A DNA stretch of 64,000 bases, from the NCBI RefSeq assembly GCF_029533155.1, contig NZ_JAIZDB010000014.1, positions 1 through 64,000 of the forward strand. Reading direction: 5' to 3'. Under the pieces are notes generated by a model that was not told the DNA's origin, did not search any database, and saw nothing but the letters and a program-made list of their open reading frames with translations. This DNA comes from Psychrobacillus antarcticus. GTDB taxonomy: Bacteria; Bacillota; Bacilli; Bacillales_A; Planococcaceae. This document shows, one piece after another, positions 42,000-51,073 of this stretch (position 1 is the first letter of the stretch; each line of letters begins with the position of its first letter). Position numbers and translations under genes: made by a program.

Positions 42000-42941
42000 T
42001 TAGCTATTTGGAGTAGCTAGAAGTTGTTCACCTTGCAGTTGTCTTTGCTTAGCCGCAGCGTTTACCTGTTCATCTGCATGGTAGCTACTTCTAACTAGTG
42101 GACCAGCTTCACAATGGGAGAATCCTTTGCTCATAGCAATTTTTCGTAATTCTCCAAAATCTGCTGGGGAGTAATATTTTAGTACCGGTAAATGTTTTTT
42201 CGAAGGTTGCAAGTATTGACCAATCGTCATGATATCTACATTGTTCGCACGAAGGTCGTCCATTACTTCCAGAATCTCTTCATGAGTTTCCCCTAAACCT
42301 AACATTAAGGATGATTTCGTTGGAATACTTGGTTGCATTTCTTTTGCACGACGCAATAATTCGAGTGAACGATCGTATTTAGCTCTCGCTCTAACTCTTG
42401 GAGTGAGTCGACGAACCGTTTCAATATTGTGATTTAGGATATCCGGTTTTGCATCCATAATATTACGGATATTTTGTTCAATACCGCCCATATCAGAAGG
42501 TAAAACTTCTATTGATGTAAAAGGATTTTTGCGACGAATCGCACGAATGGTTTCAGCAAAAACTTCAGAACCACCGTCTTTTAAATCGTCTCGAGCAACT
42601 GCTGTTACGACAACATGTTTTAAATTCATAACTACAACCGAATCTGCAACTCTTTCTGGTTCTGCCAAATCTAACTCATTAGGTAGGCCAGTTTTTACAG
42701 CACAAAAACGGCAAGCACGTGTGCAAATAGCTCCTAAAATCATAAATGTAGCTGTTCTACGTGAACCCCAGCACTCATGTATATTTGGACATTTTGCTTC
42801 CTCACATACAGTATTTAAATTATTTTCACGCATCAGCTTTTTAAGACCCTTGTATTCATCATTCGTATTTAACTTAATTTTTAGCCACTCTGGTTTTCTT
42901 TGGTACTCTGCTTTCGTTGGTTTACACGATGTCATTTTCAT
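42000..42941 (-). CDS. lipA: lipoyl synthase
   Basis: Radical-SAM enzyme that inserts two sulfurs into octanoyl groups on GcvH or E2 domains, forming lipoate. It has both cluster sites: auxiliary [12 protein letters not shown] near residue 42 and radical-SAM CTRACRFC near residue 73, plus the C-terminal VRSSYHA that caps the auxiliary cluster. 313 residues, slightly longer at the N-terminus than B. subtilis LipA. It depends on Fe-S supply from suf/yutI/yutM in this window; gcvH at 62.4 kb is a likely target. Confidence 0.96.
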   Translation of the reverse strand: MKMTSCKPTKAEYQRKPEWLKIKLNTNDEYKGLKKLMRENNLNTVCEEAKCPNIHECWGSRRTATFMILGAICTRACRFCAVKTGLPNELDLAEPERVADSVVVMNLKHVVVTAVARDDLKDGGSEVFAETIRAIRRKNPFTSIEVLPSDMGGIEQNIRNIMDAKPDILNHNIETVRRLTPRVRARAKYDRSLELLRRAKEMQPSIPTKSSLMLGLGETHEEILEVMDDLRANNVDIMTIGQYLQPSKKHLPVLKYYSPADFGELRKIAMSKGFSHCEAGPLVRSSYHADEQVNAAAKQRQLQGEQLLATPNS

Positions 42942-43044
42942 CCCGACCCCATTCTAAATAAACTAACTACACTGTTGTCAATGTAACATATTATTTAATT
43001 GCAAACAACCATACAAATACCAAAGACAACCAATTTTAAAACAA

Positions 43045-44604
43045 CTAAGCTACCCTCTTACTCTTAAAATTCCATATCGTGAAAAATAGGATAAGGATGA
43101 CGACTACTGTTATAAAGCCAAACATAACAGAACCTGTAAGACCTAATACTAAATAGCCAATTGCAGCAATGACTGCACTAATAATGGCATATGGTAATTG
43201 AGTCATTACGTGATCGATTACATTAACTCCTGCACCAGTCGCTGACATAATTGTAGTGTCTGAAATAGGCGAACAATGGTCTCCAAAAACAGCTCCCGCT
43301 AAAACGGCCGCTAAAACAGGAAGTAATAACTCTGGCTCTACTACCATGATGATACTTGCACCAATTGGTAATAGTATCCCAAATGATCCCCATGAAGATC
43401 CAGTTGCGAAAGCCATAAAAGCTGTTAAAACAAACAGTAAGACTGGAATAACCCCTGCCGGAATATTATTATCTGTAACTAGATGTGCTAAATACTCACC
43501 AGTTCCTAAAGCTGTTATTAAAAATGAAAGGGACCAAGCAAATATTAAAATGTAAATAGCAGGTAACATTGAATTTATACCAGAAATAACAGCTTTCCCC
43601 AGTAAGCCCAAATTAGCATCTTTGTTTTTCTTGAATTGAAGCGTATACAATAGTACAGCTAAAATACTCGATACCATCCCACCTATAAATAGAGAGAGCG
43701 GAACATCTGTATTTTCAAAAATAACAAATATGTCCATTACTTTTCCTGAAGCCTGATAGCCTGTCCAAAACATTACAAAAAGAGTTACTACTATTAATGA
43801 GACAATTGGAAGGATTAGATCCTTTACTTTACCAAAATTATTTTCCGGGAAATTACCTTGTAAATCACCTGGATTTGATTTATTTGGATCAAAAAGGACA
43901 CCAGTTTCTCTTGCAAGTTTTTCATGTTTTTTCATCAGACCTAAGTCATTGTCTGTCCATGCTGTAAAAAATACCATTGCAAGCGTAGCAATTACATAAA
44001 AATTCATCGGTGCCATTAACATAAACGCTTGCAGTGGAGTATAGTCTGTTACTGCATGAGTAGCAAATATAACACCAAGCTGACTTATTAGAAACGCACC
44101 CCAGCTAGAAACCGGAGAAATTACACAAACTGGTGCTGAAGTAGAATCGATAAAATAAGCTAGCTTTGCACGAGAAACACGATGAGTGTCAGTAATTGGA
44201 CGAGCAATCTGTCCTACAGCAAGTGCATTAAAATAATCGTCTACGAAAATAATAATACCTAAAAAAGCTGTAAGGAGTTTAGATCCGCGATTTGTTTTAA
44301 TACGTTTAACTGCCCATGCAGCAAATGCAGTACTTCCTCCTGACAGACTAACAATCGCAGTAACCACCCCAAGCAACAATATAAACAATAATATATAAAT
44401 ATTATACATATTCAATCCATTATCCCAAAATGACGTGATAAAGGAATCCCAAAGAATGATCAATGAATCAATCGGCGAAAAGCTTTCTACTAACAGAGCC
44501 GCTGAAACAATACCGACCCCCAATGATAATAAAACTCTCTTCGTCACAAGCACCATTAAAATAGCTAGTAGTGGCGGTAAAATCGAAAATATCGTATTTT
44601 CCAA
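43045..44604 (-). CDS. NhaC-family transporter, probable lysine transporter
   Basis: A 519-residue NhaC-superfamily membrane protein with about 12 helices; signature pieces IIIFVDDYFNALAVG, APVCVISPVSSWGAF and FGDHCSPISDTTIMS. The family is annotated as Na+/H+ antiporters, but the 5' leader carries a lysine riboswitch, and comparative work has proposed that NhaC-type genes under L-box control import lysine. That reassignment is inferred from the riboswitch. TTG at 44604 follows GGGAGG; an in-frame codon 15 bases upstream would place the site inside the gene. Confidence 0.85.
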   Translation of the reverse strand: MENTIFSILPPLLAILMVLVTKRVLLSLGVGIVSAALLVESFSPIDSLIILWDSFITSFWDNGLNMYNIYILLFILLLGVVTAIVSLSGGSTAFAAWAVKRIKTNRGSKLLTAFLGIIIFVDDYFNALAVGQIARPITDTHRVSRAKLAYFIDSTSAPVCVISPVSSWGAFLISQLGVIFATHAVTDYTPLQAFMLMAPMNFYVIATLAMVFFTAWTDNDLGLMKKHEKLARETGVLFDPNKSNPGDLQGNFPENNFGKVKDLILPIVSLIVVTLFVMFWTGYQASGKVMDIFVIFENTDVPLSLFIGGMVSSILAVLLYTLQFKKNKDANLGLLGKAVISGINSMLPAIYILIFAWSLSFLITALGTGEYLAHLVTDNNIPAGVIPVLLFVLTAFMAFATGSSWGSFGILLPIGASIIMVVEPELLLPVLAAVLAGAVFGDHCSPISDTTIMSATGAGVNVIDHVMTQLPYAIISAVIAAIGYLVLGLTGSVMFGFITVVVILILFFTIWNFKSKRVA

Positions 44605-44623
44605 AACAATTCCTCCCAAATAT

Positions 44624-44662
44624 AAAAAGCCAAACCTAATATATTTTTAGGTTTGGCTTTTA
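44624..44662 (-). terminator. riboswitch expression-platform terminator
   Basis: On the minus strand AAAGCCAAACCTA pairs with TAGGTTTGGCTTT followed by TTATATTT, ending just before the ribosome site of the transporter gene. It lies between the lysine aptamer and the gene, so it is a regulated terminator. Confidence 0.85.
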
Positions 44663-44687
44663 GTTAAAATTTCAAGCATAAATTTTA

Positions 44688-44870
44688 TACTTTGTAGTCC
44701 TCCATTTATACTATTGTATAAATGACAGTGTTATTTTTGTTCAAAATAACCCCAATTAGATTTGTCTCGACGATTAGCATCTAATTTCGGCAAAACTTCC
44801 TTCCGTTTACAATCACAGGTGTCATTCTCCTGTAAACTACTCTTAAGTTATGCAGCCTCTACCTATTCAT
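44688..44870 (-). ncRNA. lysine riboswitch (L box)
   Basis: The minus strand shows the conserved L-box blocks in order: AGGTAGAGGCTGCATAAC, AAGAGTAG, TTTGCCGAA, TTGGGGTTATTTTGAAC, ACACTGTC and GGACTACAAAG, with the terminal GTAG/CTAC helix closing the aptamer. Downstream is a terminator and then the NhaC-family gene. Lysine binding is expected to favour the terminator and lower transporter expression. Confidence 0.9.
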
Positions 44871-44917
44871 ATTCATTTCTACTAGTATAACAGTAAATGC
44901 TATGTTATTAAGGTTTT

Positions 44918-45688
44918 TTATTTTTCTGGTAATGGTATTGGTACTTCTATAGATGGAGCTGAATCACCGTCGCCGCCTGTGTAAATATATGGTACCTGGC
45001 CTTGCACAATCCCCATAGCAACAGGTATACTCTGTTCAACCGTACTCATTTTACTTGCTAGAGGTACAATTATTTGCACATTTACTTTAATATGGATATT
45101 GATTTCCACATAAGCATTATTAATACCAAATTTAGTTATCTTAGACGTTACATTCGACTGTACATTACCGATCACATGAAAGCGTATAGGAATTTTCGGA
45201 CCTAAGTTACCAATGATGGGAATATTCGTCGCTTGCCCCATAGGAACGAAAAATACGATTCCCCCTTGGTCTTCCATCGTTTGTTTATCGTATTCAATAT
45301 CATCCAAGTATGGAAGACTCGACAAATTCCCTTGCTCTGCTTGCTCCAAATGAGATTGAACTAAGCTATTGGTATCGGCAAGTATACGATTGATGATTTC
45401 TGTATTAAATCGAGTTGTTACCATCGTTGTACTATCAGTCGGAACTTCTTCGATTATTTCATTGACATCAAGTGCATTTGCAATCCTTGAGTTAATCGCT
45501 TTGCTAATTACCATGGATGCTATTTTATTTGTTTGAATTTCCGCATAATCTAAGTACATAGGGGTCAACTGTGCATTAATATAATAAATGATACCCGCAA
45601 TAGATAACAAAAAACAAGCTAAAAAAATGGCTATCTTACGCTGAAGGGTAAAAATAGTAACTCGCTTTTTCTTCTTTTGATAGAACAA
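44918..45688 (-). CDS. yunB: sporulation protein YunB
   Basis: A 256-residue protein with a basic N-terminus, one membrane helix (about 17-38) and an extracytoplasmic domain. It matches YunB, a sigma-E-controlled protein needed for normal spore formation in B. subtilis. Recognised pieces: IVFFVPMGQATNIPIIGNLG and GPKIPIRFHVIGNVQSN. TTG at 45688 follows AGGGGGATT, which is also one arm of the terminator after yunD. Supports a spore-forming host. Confidence 0.85.
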   Translation of the reverse strand: MFYQKKKKRVTIFTLQRKIAIFLACFLLSIAGIIYYINAQLTPMYLDYAEIQTNKIASMVISKAINSRIANALDVNEIIEEVPTDSTTMVTTRFNTEIINRILADTNSLVQSHLEQAEQGNLSSLPYLDDIEYDKQTMEDQGGIVFFVPMGQATNIPIIGNLGPKIPIRFHVIGNVQSNVTSKITKFGINNAYVEINIHIKVNVQIIVPLASKMSTVEQSIPVAMGIVQGQVPYIYTGGDGDSAPSIEVPIPLPEK

Positions 45689-45691
45689 AAA

Positions 45692-45728
45692 AATCCCCCT
45701 AATTACTACTTATGTAAGGAGGAGGATT
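45692..45728 (-). terminator. yunD-yunB hairpin overlapping the yunB ribosome site
   Basis: AATCCTCC pairs with GGGGGATT (one G-T pair) followed by TTTTT. The right arm is the yunB ribosome-binding site, so folding would hide it. Confidence 0.55.
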
Positions 45729-45729
45729 T

Positions 45730-47103
45730 TCATGACTCATATTCATCTTTTTCAAGCTGTCCATACCATTTCACGATATCACGTATCATTTCTGGCATAA
45801 AGTATTGTTTTTGAGCAAATTTTAAGGAAGGAAAAAAGTACCCGAATGTAAACATATCTAAAGTTGCTAACGTATATATTTTTTCAAGTTCAAGCGATGT
45901 TTCTTGAACCAACACAGTTCCATCCGTTAGCTCTTGAAGCTGTTCATATAAAATTGCTCCAAGATACTTGCCTCTGAACCCAAGCCCTTTGACTTCAAGC
46001 TTTGCCCATTTTTCATTTTTCCCCGTACGAATAACTTCGAGTAGCTCTGCACCAGTTAATGTAATGACACATGGATTAATTGGATGTGGCAAGCATTGGT
46101 GTAAATCCCTCATAGTAATTGGTCCCTGCTGAAGGTCCTTTAAAAAAATACCCGCCGGAAACATTGCACAGTCTGCTTTTGTAAAGGAAATCAGAGCTTT
46201 TCCAAAAAAGTGAGATAAATCGGATTGTCTAAACCAATCCTTTTTTAATGTCGAAGAGTTGTAAAAAGCAATACTAGTCATTTCAGCTATTCCTTCATTT
46301 TCCCATGCTAGCTGTGAATTACTTGCGTAGGGTGGAACTGGTAGTGTTTCTGTAGGAAATAATTCTGCTCGCTTCGATTGAATTGTTCCTGCAGCATGAT
46401 CAAATTCGAGCGTCACAAGCCCAATATTCATACCAAATTTACCTGTAGCAGCTTGCAGTGTATTCCCTATTAGCTTGCCCTCTTCAAAAGCATGATGTGT
46501 ATGGGCACCCAAAATCACATCAACCTGTGGAATTTCCAATGAAATTATTTCATCCTGCGACATTCCTAAATGAGACATACAAATTAGAACATCCACTTGT
46601 GGACGAAGTGTCTCACATACCTCTTTCAGACGTGGAATCGGGTCTTGCACATGCCAACCTAATTTTTCATAGTAAATACCGTAATCTGCAGTAGCTGCAA
46701 CAATACCTATTTTTATACCTGTTGGTGTCTCATGTACTTTGAAAGGTAAAGCCCATGAAGGAATATTCCCTTCCAAATCAGTAAAGTTGGAAATGATAAC
46801 GCCAAAATTAGCATCTATGTATAGGGTTTCCAAATTTTCATGACTTAGGGTGATCCCCTCATTATTGCCAATTGTTACATAATCATATTGTGCTTCATTT
46901 AACAGTTGCACATTCCCCTTCCCAAGGGTACCTTCCGTAAATATATTCGCCCGGTCCAAATGATCTCCAATATCCAAGGTTAAATGGGAAGAAAGTGCAT
47001 CATGGTTTTTCCGGCTATCTGAGAGAAATTGATGAATAGTGGGCCAATTTTCTAGATGACTATGCAAATCATTTGTATGATATATATAAATCTTCTCTAT
47101 CAT
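45730..47103 (-). CDS. yunD: metallophosphatase/5'-nucleotidase family protein YunD
   Basis: A 457-residue cytosolic-looking protein (no signal peptide) of the 5'-nucleotidase type. Metallophosphatase motifs: HTNDLHSHLEN, LDIGDHLDR, TIGNNEG, MSHLGMSQDE and LGAHTHHAFE, all metal ligands present; the C-terminal nucleotidase domain follows from about residue 290. Substrate unknown. In B. subtilis yunC lies between yunB and yunD; here yunC is absent. ATG follows AAGGTGGG. Confidence 0.88.
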   Translation of the reverse strand: MIEKIYIYHTNDLHSHLENWPTIHQFLSDSRKNHDALSSHLTLDIGDHLDRANIFTEGTLGKGNVQLLNEAQYDYVTIGNNEGITLSHENLETLYIDANFGVIISNFTDLEGNIPSWALPFKVHETPTGIKIGIVAATADYGIYYEKLGWHVQDPIPRLKEVCETLRPQVDVLICMSHLGMSQDEIISLEIPQVDVILGAHTHHAFEEGKLIGNTLQAATGKFGMNIGLVTLEFDHAAGTIQSKRAELFPTETLPVPPYASNSQLAWENEGIAEMTSIAFYNSSTLKKDWFRQSDLSHFFGKALISFTKADCAMFPAGIFLKDLQQGPITMRDLHQCLPHPINPCVITLTGAELLEVIRTGKNEKWAKLEVKGLGFRGKYLGAILYEQLQELTDGTVLVQETSLELEKIYTLATLDMFTFGYFFPSLKFAQKQYFMPEMIRDIVKWYGQLEKDEYES

Positions 47104-47169
47104 TTTTTACCCACCTTTTCAAATATGCTGACGTTTTTATATTGCGCAAATTACTCTCCCAATTTGAAG

Positions 47170-47988
47170 TTAAAATAGTCCATCGAAAATGGAACGTATG
47201 CCTAATAATAGAAGTACAATTCGTAAAGCTAATACGAGTGTATCGGAATTCAACTTTTTATTTAATCTTGCTCCTATTTTCGCTCCGATATAAGCTGCAG
47301 GAATTACGGCAATCGTGTACATCCACGGAACATTTCCTAAAGAAATATGAGTTACAGAGTTCACTATAGATGAAAGAAATACCATAAACATGGACGTTCC
47401 TACTGCCACATGAGGAGGGAATAGGAATAATATAATCATAGCAGGTACGATAATAGAACCCCCGCCAATTCCAAATAAACCAGACGCAAATCCAACACCA
47501 AATGTTAATAATAATGCAAACCAAATAGGATAACCATATACATATGTTTTATTGCCATCGTTGAAGGTTTTCTGTTTCCCATTCTCTACAAACCACCGAA
47601 CTGGACTTAGGCGATCTCGAACTAACAACAAAGTGGATAAGATCACCAGTAAGATACCAAAATATAAGTTAAAAGAAGGTAAATCTAATCCTTTGTTCAC
47701 AATTGCTCCAAGTATAGTTCCGGGAATACTACCGATAAAGAATATAAATCCGCTTTTAAAGTCGACCATTTTAGTCTTCATATAGGATAGAGTAGATGCC
47801 AGTCCTGTAAATATCATCATAATAACAGATAGACCAACAACACTCTGAGGTGTAATATTAGGAATCATGCCAAGAGATGCACCAAAAAATAAGATAGCTG
47901 GCACTAAGATAACTCCCCCACCAAGACCGACTAAAGCGCCCACTATTCCAGCAAAAAGACCACTAGCTGCAAGTATAAACCATTCCAT
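47170..47988 (-). CDS. yunE: TauE/SafE family membrane transporter YunE
   Basis: A 272-residue protein with about eight helices in two similar halves: GALVGLGGGVILVPAILFF near the N-terminus and ASGLFGIGGGSIIVPAMIIL in the second half are the paired TauE/SafE signatures. Family members export sulfite, sulfonates or other organic anions. The start codon abuts the stop of yunF, so translation is probably coupled. Substrate not predictable here. Confidence 0.88.
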   Translation of the reverse strand: MEWFILAASGLFAGIVGALVGLGGGVILVPAILFFGASLGMIPNITPQSVVGLSVIMMIFTGLASTLSYMKTKMVDFKSGFIFFIGSIPGTILGAIVNKGLDLPSFNLYFGILLVILSTLLLVRDRLSPVRWFVENGKQKTFNDGNKTYVYGYPIWFALLLTFGVGFASGLFGIGGGSIIVPAMIILFLFPPHVAVGTSMFMVFLSSIVNSVTHISLGNVPWMYTIAVIPAAYIGAKIGARLNKKLNSDTLVLALRIVLLLLGIRSIFDGLF

Positions 47989-48840
47989 TTAAAAATCTCC
48001 TTCAAATAAGTCTAATTGTTTTGGAGCAAGTCCTTCAAAATCTAATCCTAACATGCGCTGAAATGCTTTTGCATTGTTTGCCGCATGTCCACCAGAGTTA
48101 TTATTAAATAATACAACAACTTCTTTTGCTTGTTTCTCTAAATGCTCACAAACGTTTTTAATAGAAGAAAGTTCTTCATTATTATAATCGTAGAGGTATC
48201 TAACCTCTCTCCACTTCACATTATTACCCGGATTAACCCATCCATAAGTATTTCTACCGTGCAACCGAACTAGCACCTTATTTGAAGTGGCAACTGGAAC
48301 TAGAGGAATACTACCATCACCAGCCTGTGGTTCATCACAAACACTATGATGAAGATGATTCTCCCTTAAAAATTGAAGTGTAGAGGCTTTGTATTCGGGA
48401 GCATACCAGGATTGATGTCGAAACTCAATGACCACTTCAAAGTCCTTTAACTCTTCTCTAACTTTACGTATGTATTCTACACTTTCCTTATTGCATTTGA
48501 ACCAAGGTGGAAACTGAGCTAATATCATCGATAGTTTCCCTGCTTCTTTAAACGGCAAAATCGACTGTCTATATAATTCAAACATTTCATCGATCGAATC
48601 AAATGGAAAATCTCCTCGTAAATGACCAGTGATCCCTTGATACGCTTTCACAACAAATTGAAAGTTATCTGGTGTTTCTTTAATCCACTTTAAGCTGTTT
48701 TTTTTAGGTTGAATCGCATAAAATGCCGCGTCTAATTCTACAATGGGAAAGTGTGCACTGTAATCTTGCAATCTTTCTTTTGTAGAAGACACGTACAAGT
48801 CCGGATGATCTCCCCAGCCAGTTAGGCCGATCTGAATCAT
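47989..48840 (-). CDS. yunF: DUF72 family protein YunF
   Basis: A 283-residue TIM-barrel-like protein of the DUF72 family: IGLTGWGDHPDLY at the start, FPIVELDAAFYAIQP, FQFVVKAYQGITGH, LAQFPPWFKC, VVIEFRHQSWY and VRLHGRNTYGW. Conserved carboxylates suggest an enzyme, perhaps a hydrolase or isomerase, but no activity is established. First gene of yunF-yunE-yunD-yunB on the minus strand. Confidence 0.88.
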   Translation of the reverse strand: MIQIGLTGWGDHPDLYVSSTKERLQDYSAHFPIVELDAAFYAIQPKKNSLKWIKETPDNFQFVVKAYQGITGHLRGDFPFDSIDEMFELYRQSILPFKEAGKLSMILAQFPPWFKCNKESVEYIRKVREELKDFEVVIEFRHQSWYAPEYKASTLQFLRENHLHHSVCDEPQAGDGSIPLVPVATSNKVLVRLHGRNTYGWVNPGNNVKWREVRYLYDYNNEELSSIKNVCEHLEKQAKEVVVLFNNNSGGHAANNAKAFQRMLGLDFEGLAPKQLDLFEGDF

Positions 48841-49009
48841 TTACAACACCTCACTATTAATACTATAATATCATAGGTGTACGCTACCGAATAACGTATT
48901 TAACCTTTAAAATATGAAGAGATGGATAATTTGAGTTTATTTCGCTCAATATACAAGTGTCTGTAAGAATAGCCCATTACGCTTTTTGAAGCAAAGGGAG
49001 GAATTTTAA

Positions 49010-50089
49010 ATGTTGAAAGTAGATATATGTATAGTAGGTGCAGGTCCTGGTGGTGCACTTCTAGCGTATTTATTGGCTAAGAAAAATATATCTGTTGTAT
49101 TAATAGAGCGAACAAATAAAATCGGCAAAACGTTTCGTGGAGAGCATTTAAATGAAACAGGCGAAGCCATTTTAAAAAAATATAACTTATTTGATGAAGT
49201 GGAAAAACTCGGGCTTTTGAGAATGGAGAAACTTGAATATTGGCAGCAAGGTGAGCTGTATAAAACAATTTTACCAGATCCTCAGGTCGGTCATCTAGGC
49301 ATTCATGTTCCGCAAGCACATTTACTACAAGTATTGATAGATGCGGCTGAGAAATATTCAACGTTTCATTTAATGCTTAATACGAAAGTAGATGAACTAC
49401 TTCAAGATGAAAATGGAATCTTTACTGGAGTTAAGGCATTGAATAACGGAGAACAAATTATCATTGAAAGTGAACTAGTAATTGGTGCAGATGGACGTTT
49501 TTCGACCGTACGAAAAAAAGCAGATCTGGATGTTACCATTCGAAAACACGGTTACGATTTGCTTTGGGCAAGAATTCCAGCACCAGATAGTTGGGAACCT
49601 TCTATTAAAATGGCCTTAGTCGGAGATAAGCAAATTTCTCTATTTACCCAAGCAAAAGGTTATATCCAAATTGGTTGGAATATTGAAGAAGGCTCGTTTC
49701 CGACTTTAAGGAAACAGCCTTTTACACCATTTATCGAGCAGCTGATACTTGCGTTCCCAGAACTGGAACAAACTGTTCGAGAAAACATTCAATCGTGGCA
49801 GGATTTCGTTCTGTTAGATGTATATAGTAGCACTAGTGAAAATTGGGGTAAAAAAGGAGTCGCATTAATTGGGGATGCAGTTCATACAATGACACCTACT
49901 GGAGCATTTGGATTAAATAGTGCTCTAAAGGATGCCGATTACCTCGCTTCTTTAATCGATAAAAATACAATTACCCAGCTAAATATTGCTGATTGTGCTT
50001 CCGTAAGGAAAAAAGAAGTTGCTAAAATTCAAGCAATTCAAGTAGAAAAAGAACAATCCTTTGCTTCTCAATTTGTAGTGATGGTATAA
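49010..50089 (+). CDS. FAD-dependent monooxygenase (PHBH fold)
   Basis: A 359-residue flavoprotein: N-terminal ADP-binding CIVGAGPGGALLAYLLAKK, the middle GADGRFSTVRKKA (DG motif) and the GD motif GVALIGDAVHTMTPTGAFG mark class A aromatic-type monooxygenases or related halogenase-like oxidoreductases. Substrate unknown. It stands alone, divergent from yunF, with GGGAGG before ATG and a terminator after. The lack of neighbouring pathway genes prevents a functional call. Confidence 0.85.
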   Translation: MLKVDICIVGAGPGGALLAYLLAKKNISVVLIERTNKIGKTFRGEHLNETGEAILKKYNLFDEVEKLGLLRMEKLEYWQQGELYKTILPDPQVGHLGIHVPQAHLLQVLIDAAEKYSTFHLMLNTKVDELLQDENGIFTGVKALNNGEQIIIESELVIGADGRFSTVRKKADLDVTIRKHGYDLLWARIPAPDSWEPSIKMALVGDKQISLFTQAKGYIQIGWNIEEGSFPTLRKQPFTPFIEQLILAFPELEQTVRENIQSWQDFVLLDVYSSTSENWGKKGVALIGDAVHTMTPTGAFGLNSALKDADYLASLIDKNTITQLNIADCASVRKKEVAKIQAIQVEKEQSFASQFVVMV

Positions 50090-50096
50090 CAATATG

Positions 50097-50128
50097 AAAA
50101 CCAGTCAATATGTATTGACTGGTTTTTT
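50097..50128. terminator. terminator after the monooxygenase gene
   Basis: AACCAGTCAATA / TATTGACTGGTT stem with 2-base loop, then TTTTT. It also lies at the end of the convergent DUF3891 gene. Confidence 0.8.
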
Positions 50129-50137
50129 TGAATCACT

Positions 50138-50902
50138 TTATTTGAATATAATTTTTCTATTAGTGACAGGAGTATCTTTAAACGCTTGCAGGAGGCCATC
50201 CTTCTCAATGTGGTCCTTCATTACTTCCTTGTAAGGCAGTTTTATAACTAGTTTGCTCTTCAGCGGGGAGAACGATAAGGAAACAATCTCTTCGTTTTCC
50301 CAACTTGCTATAATTGGCTCGTCTGTGACAAATAGAAACAATTGTGGAAATCCATTTTTGAAAAATGGATGCCTTATTTTATTATTTCCCGGTTCATGTA
50401 AACAAATAAATAAAGAGAGAAAATCCGAAAATTTCAACAGGTCTAAATGATACATGACTATTTCCTGCATTTCCTCATTCTCGGTAATTTCTAGTTCATT
50501 ATAAAGTCGTTCCTGTCTTTGCTTTTCTAAATCCCAAAATTCTTGAACTGCGGGTTCATCGGCATCCTGAACGAAGGAGGAATAATGTAAACTACATAAT
50601 AAACAAGCATATTTACTCAATTCTTCCACCTCATTTAATCCTTTTTCATAAAAAGAAATTTTGAGGTCTGTCGGGTAATCAATAAATGAGAAAGGCTCCT
50701 CTGATTTATCATTCCATAGTGGAGACTTATCAGGATCTATCCAACCACGGTCATGCTCTTGGATCGCCAAAATTACTTCCTCAAAGTGTTTAGAATCATA
50801 ATAAAACTCATCCTTACAATGTTCAGCTATTTGCTTTGACACTTGCGCATGATCATCTTGCGTAACCATTACATAGCTTTCTTCTCGTTCAAATAGAATC
50901 AT
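50138..50902 (-). CDS. DUF3891 family protein
   Basis: A 254-residue soluble protein with EHDRGWIDPDKSPLWN and FLSLFICLHEPG, consistent with DUF3891 as I recall it; the conserved His/Asp residues recall an HD-type metal site but no activity is known. ATG at 50902 follows AAGAGGAG; the frame is open to 50932. Monocistronic. Confidence 0.65.
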   Translation of the reverse strand: MILFEREESYVMVTQDDHAQVSKQIAEHCKDEFYYDSKHFEEVILAIQEHDRGWIDPDKSPLWNDKSEEPFSFIDYPTDLKISFYEKGLNEVEELSKYACLLCSLHYSSFVQDADEPAVQEFWDLEKQRQERLYNELEITENEEMQEIVMYHLDLLKFSDFLSLFICLHEPGNNKIRHPFFKNGFPQLFLFVTDEPIIASWENEEIVSLSFSPLKSKLVIKLPYKEVMKDHIEKDGLLQAFKDTPVTNRKIIFK

Positions 50903-51024
50903 ATTAACATCTCCTCTTTGTAAAAACTGCACTTTCCAAATTATTTATACTACATTATAGTTACCACTTTTTGAGTAGGATAAAACTAATAAATATTTGG
51001 CAAGGCTAGCATTATGTGTATTAA

Positions 51025-51064
51025 AAAATGCAGCAAGGTGAATTGTACACCTTGCTGCATTTAT
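51025..51064 (-). terminator. suf operon terminator
   Basis: AAATGCAGCAAGGTG / CACCTTGCTGCATTT stem with 7-base loop, followed on the minus strand by TTTAATAC, just past the sufB stop. Confidence 0.85.
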
Positions 51065-51073
51065 ATAATTGGA

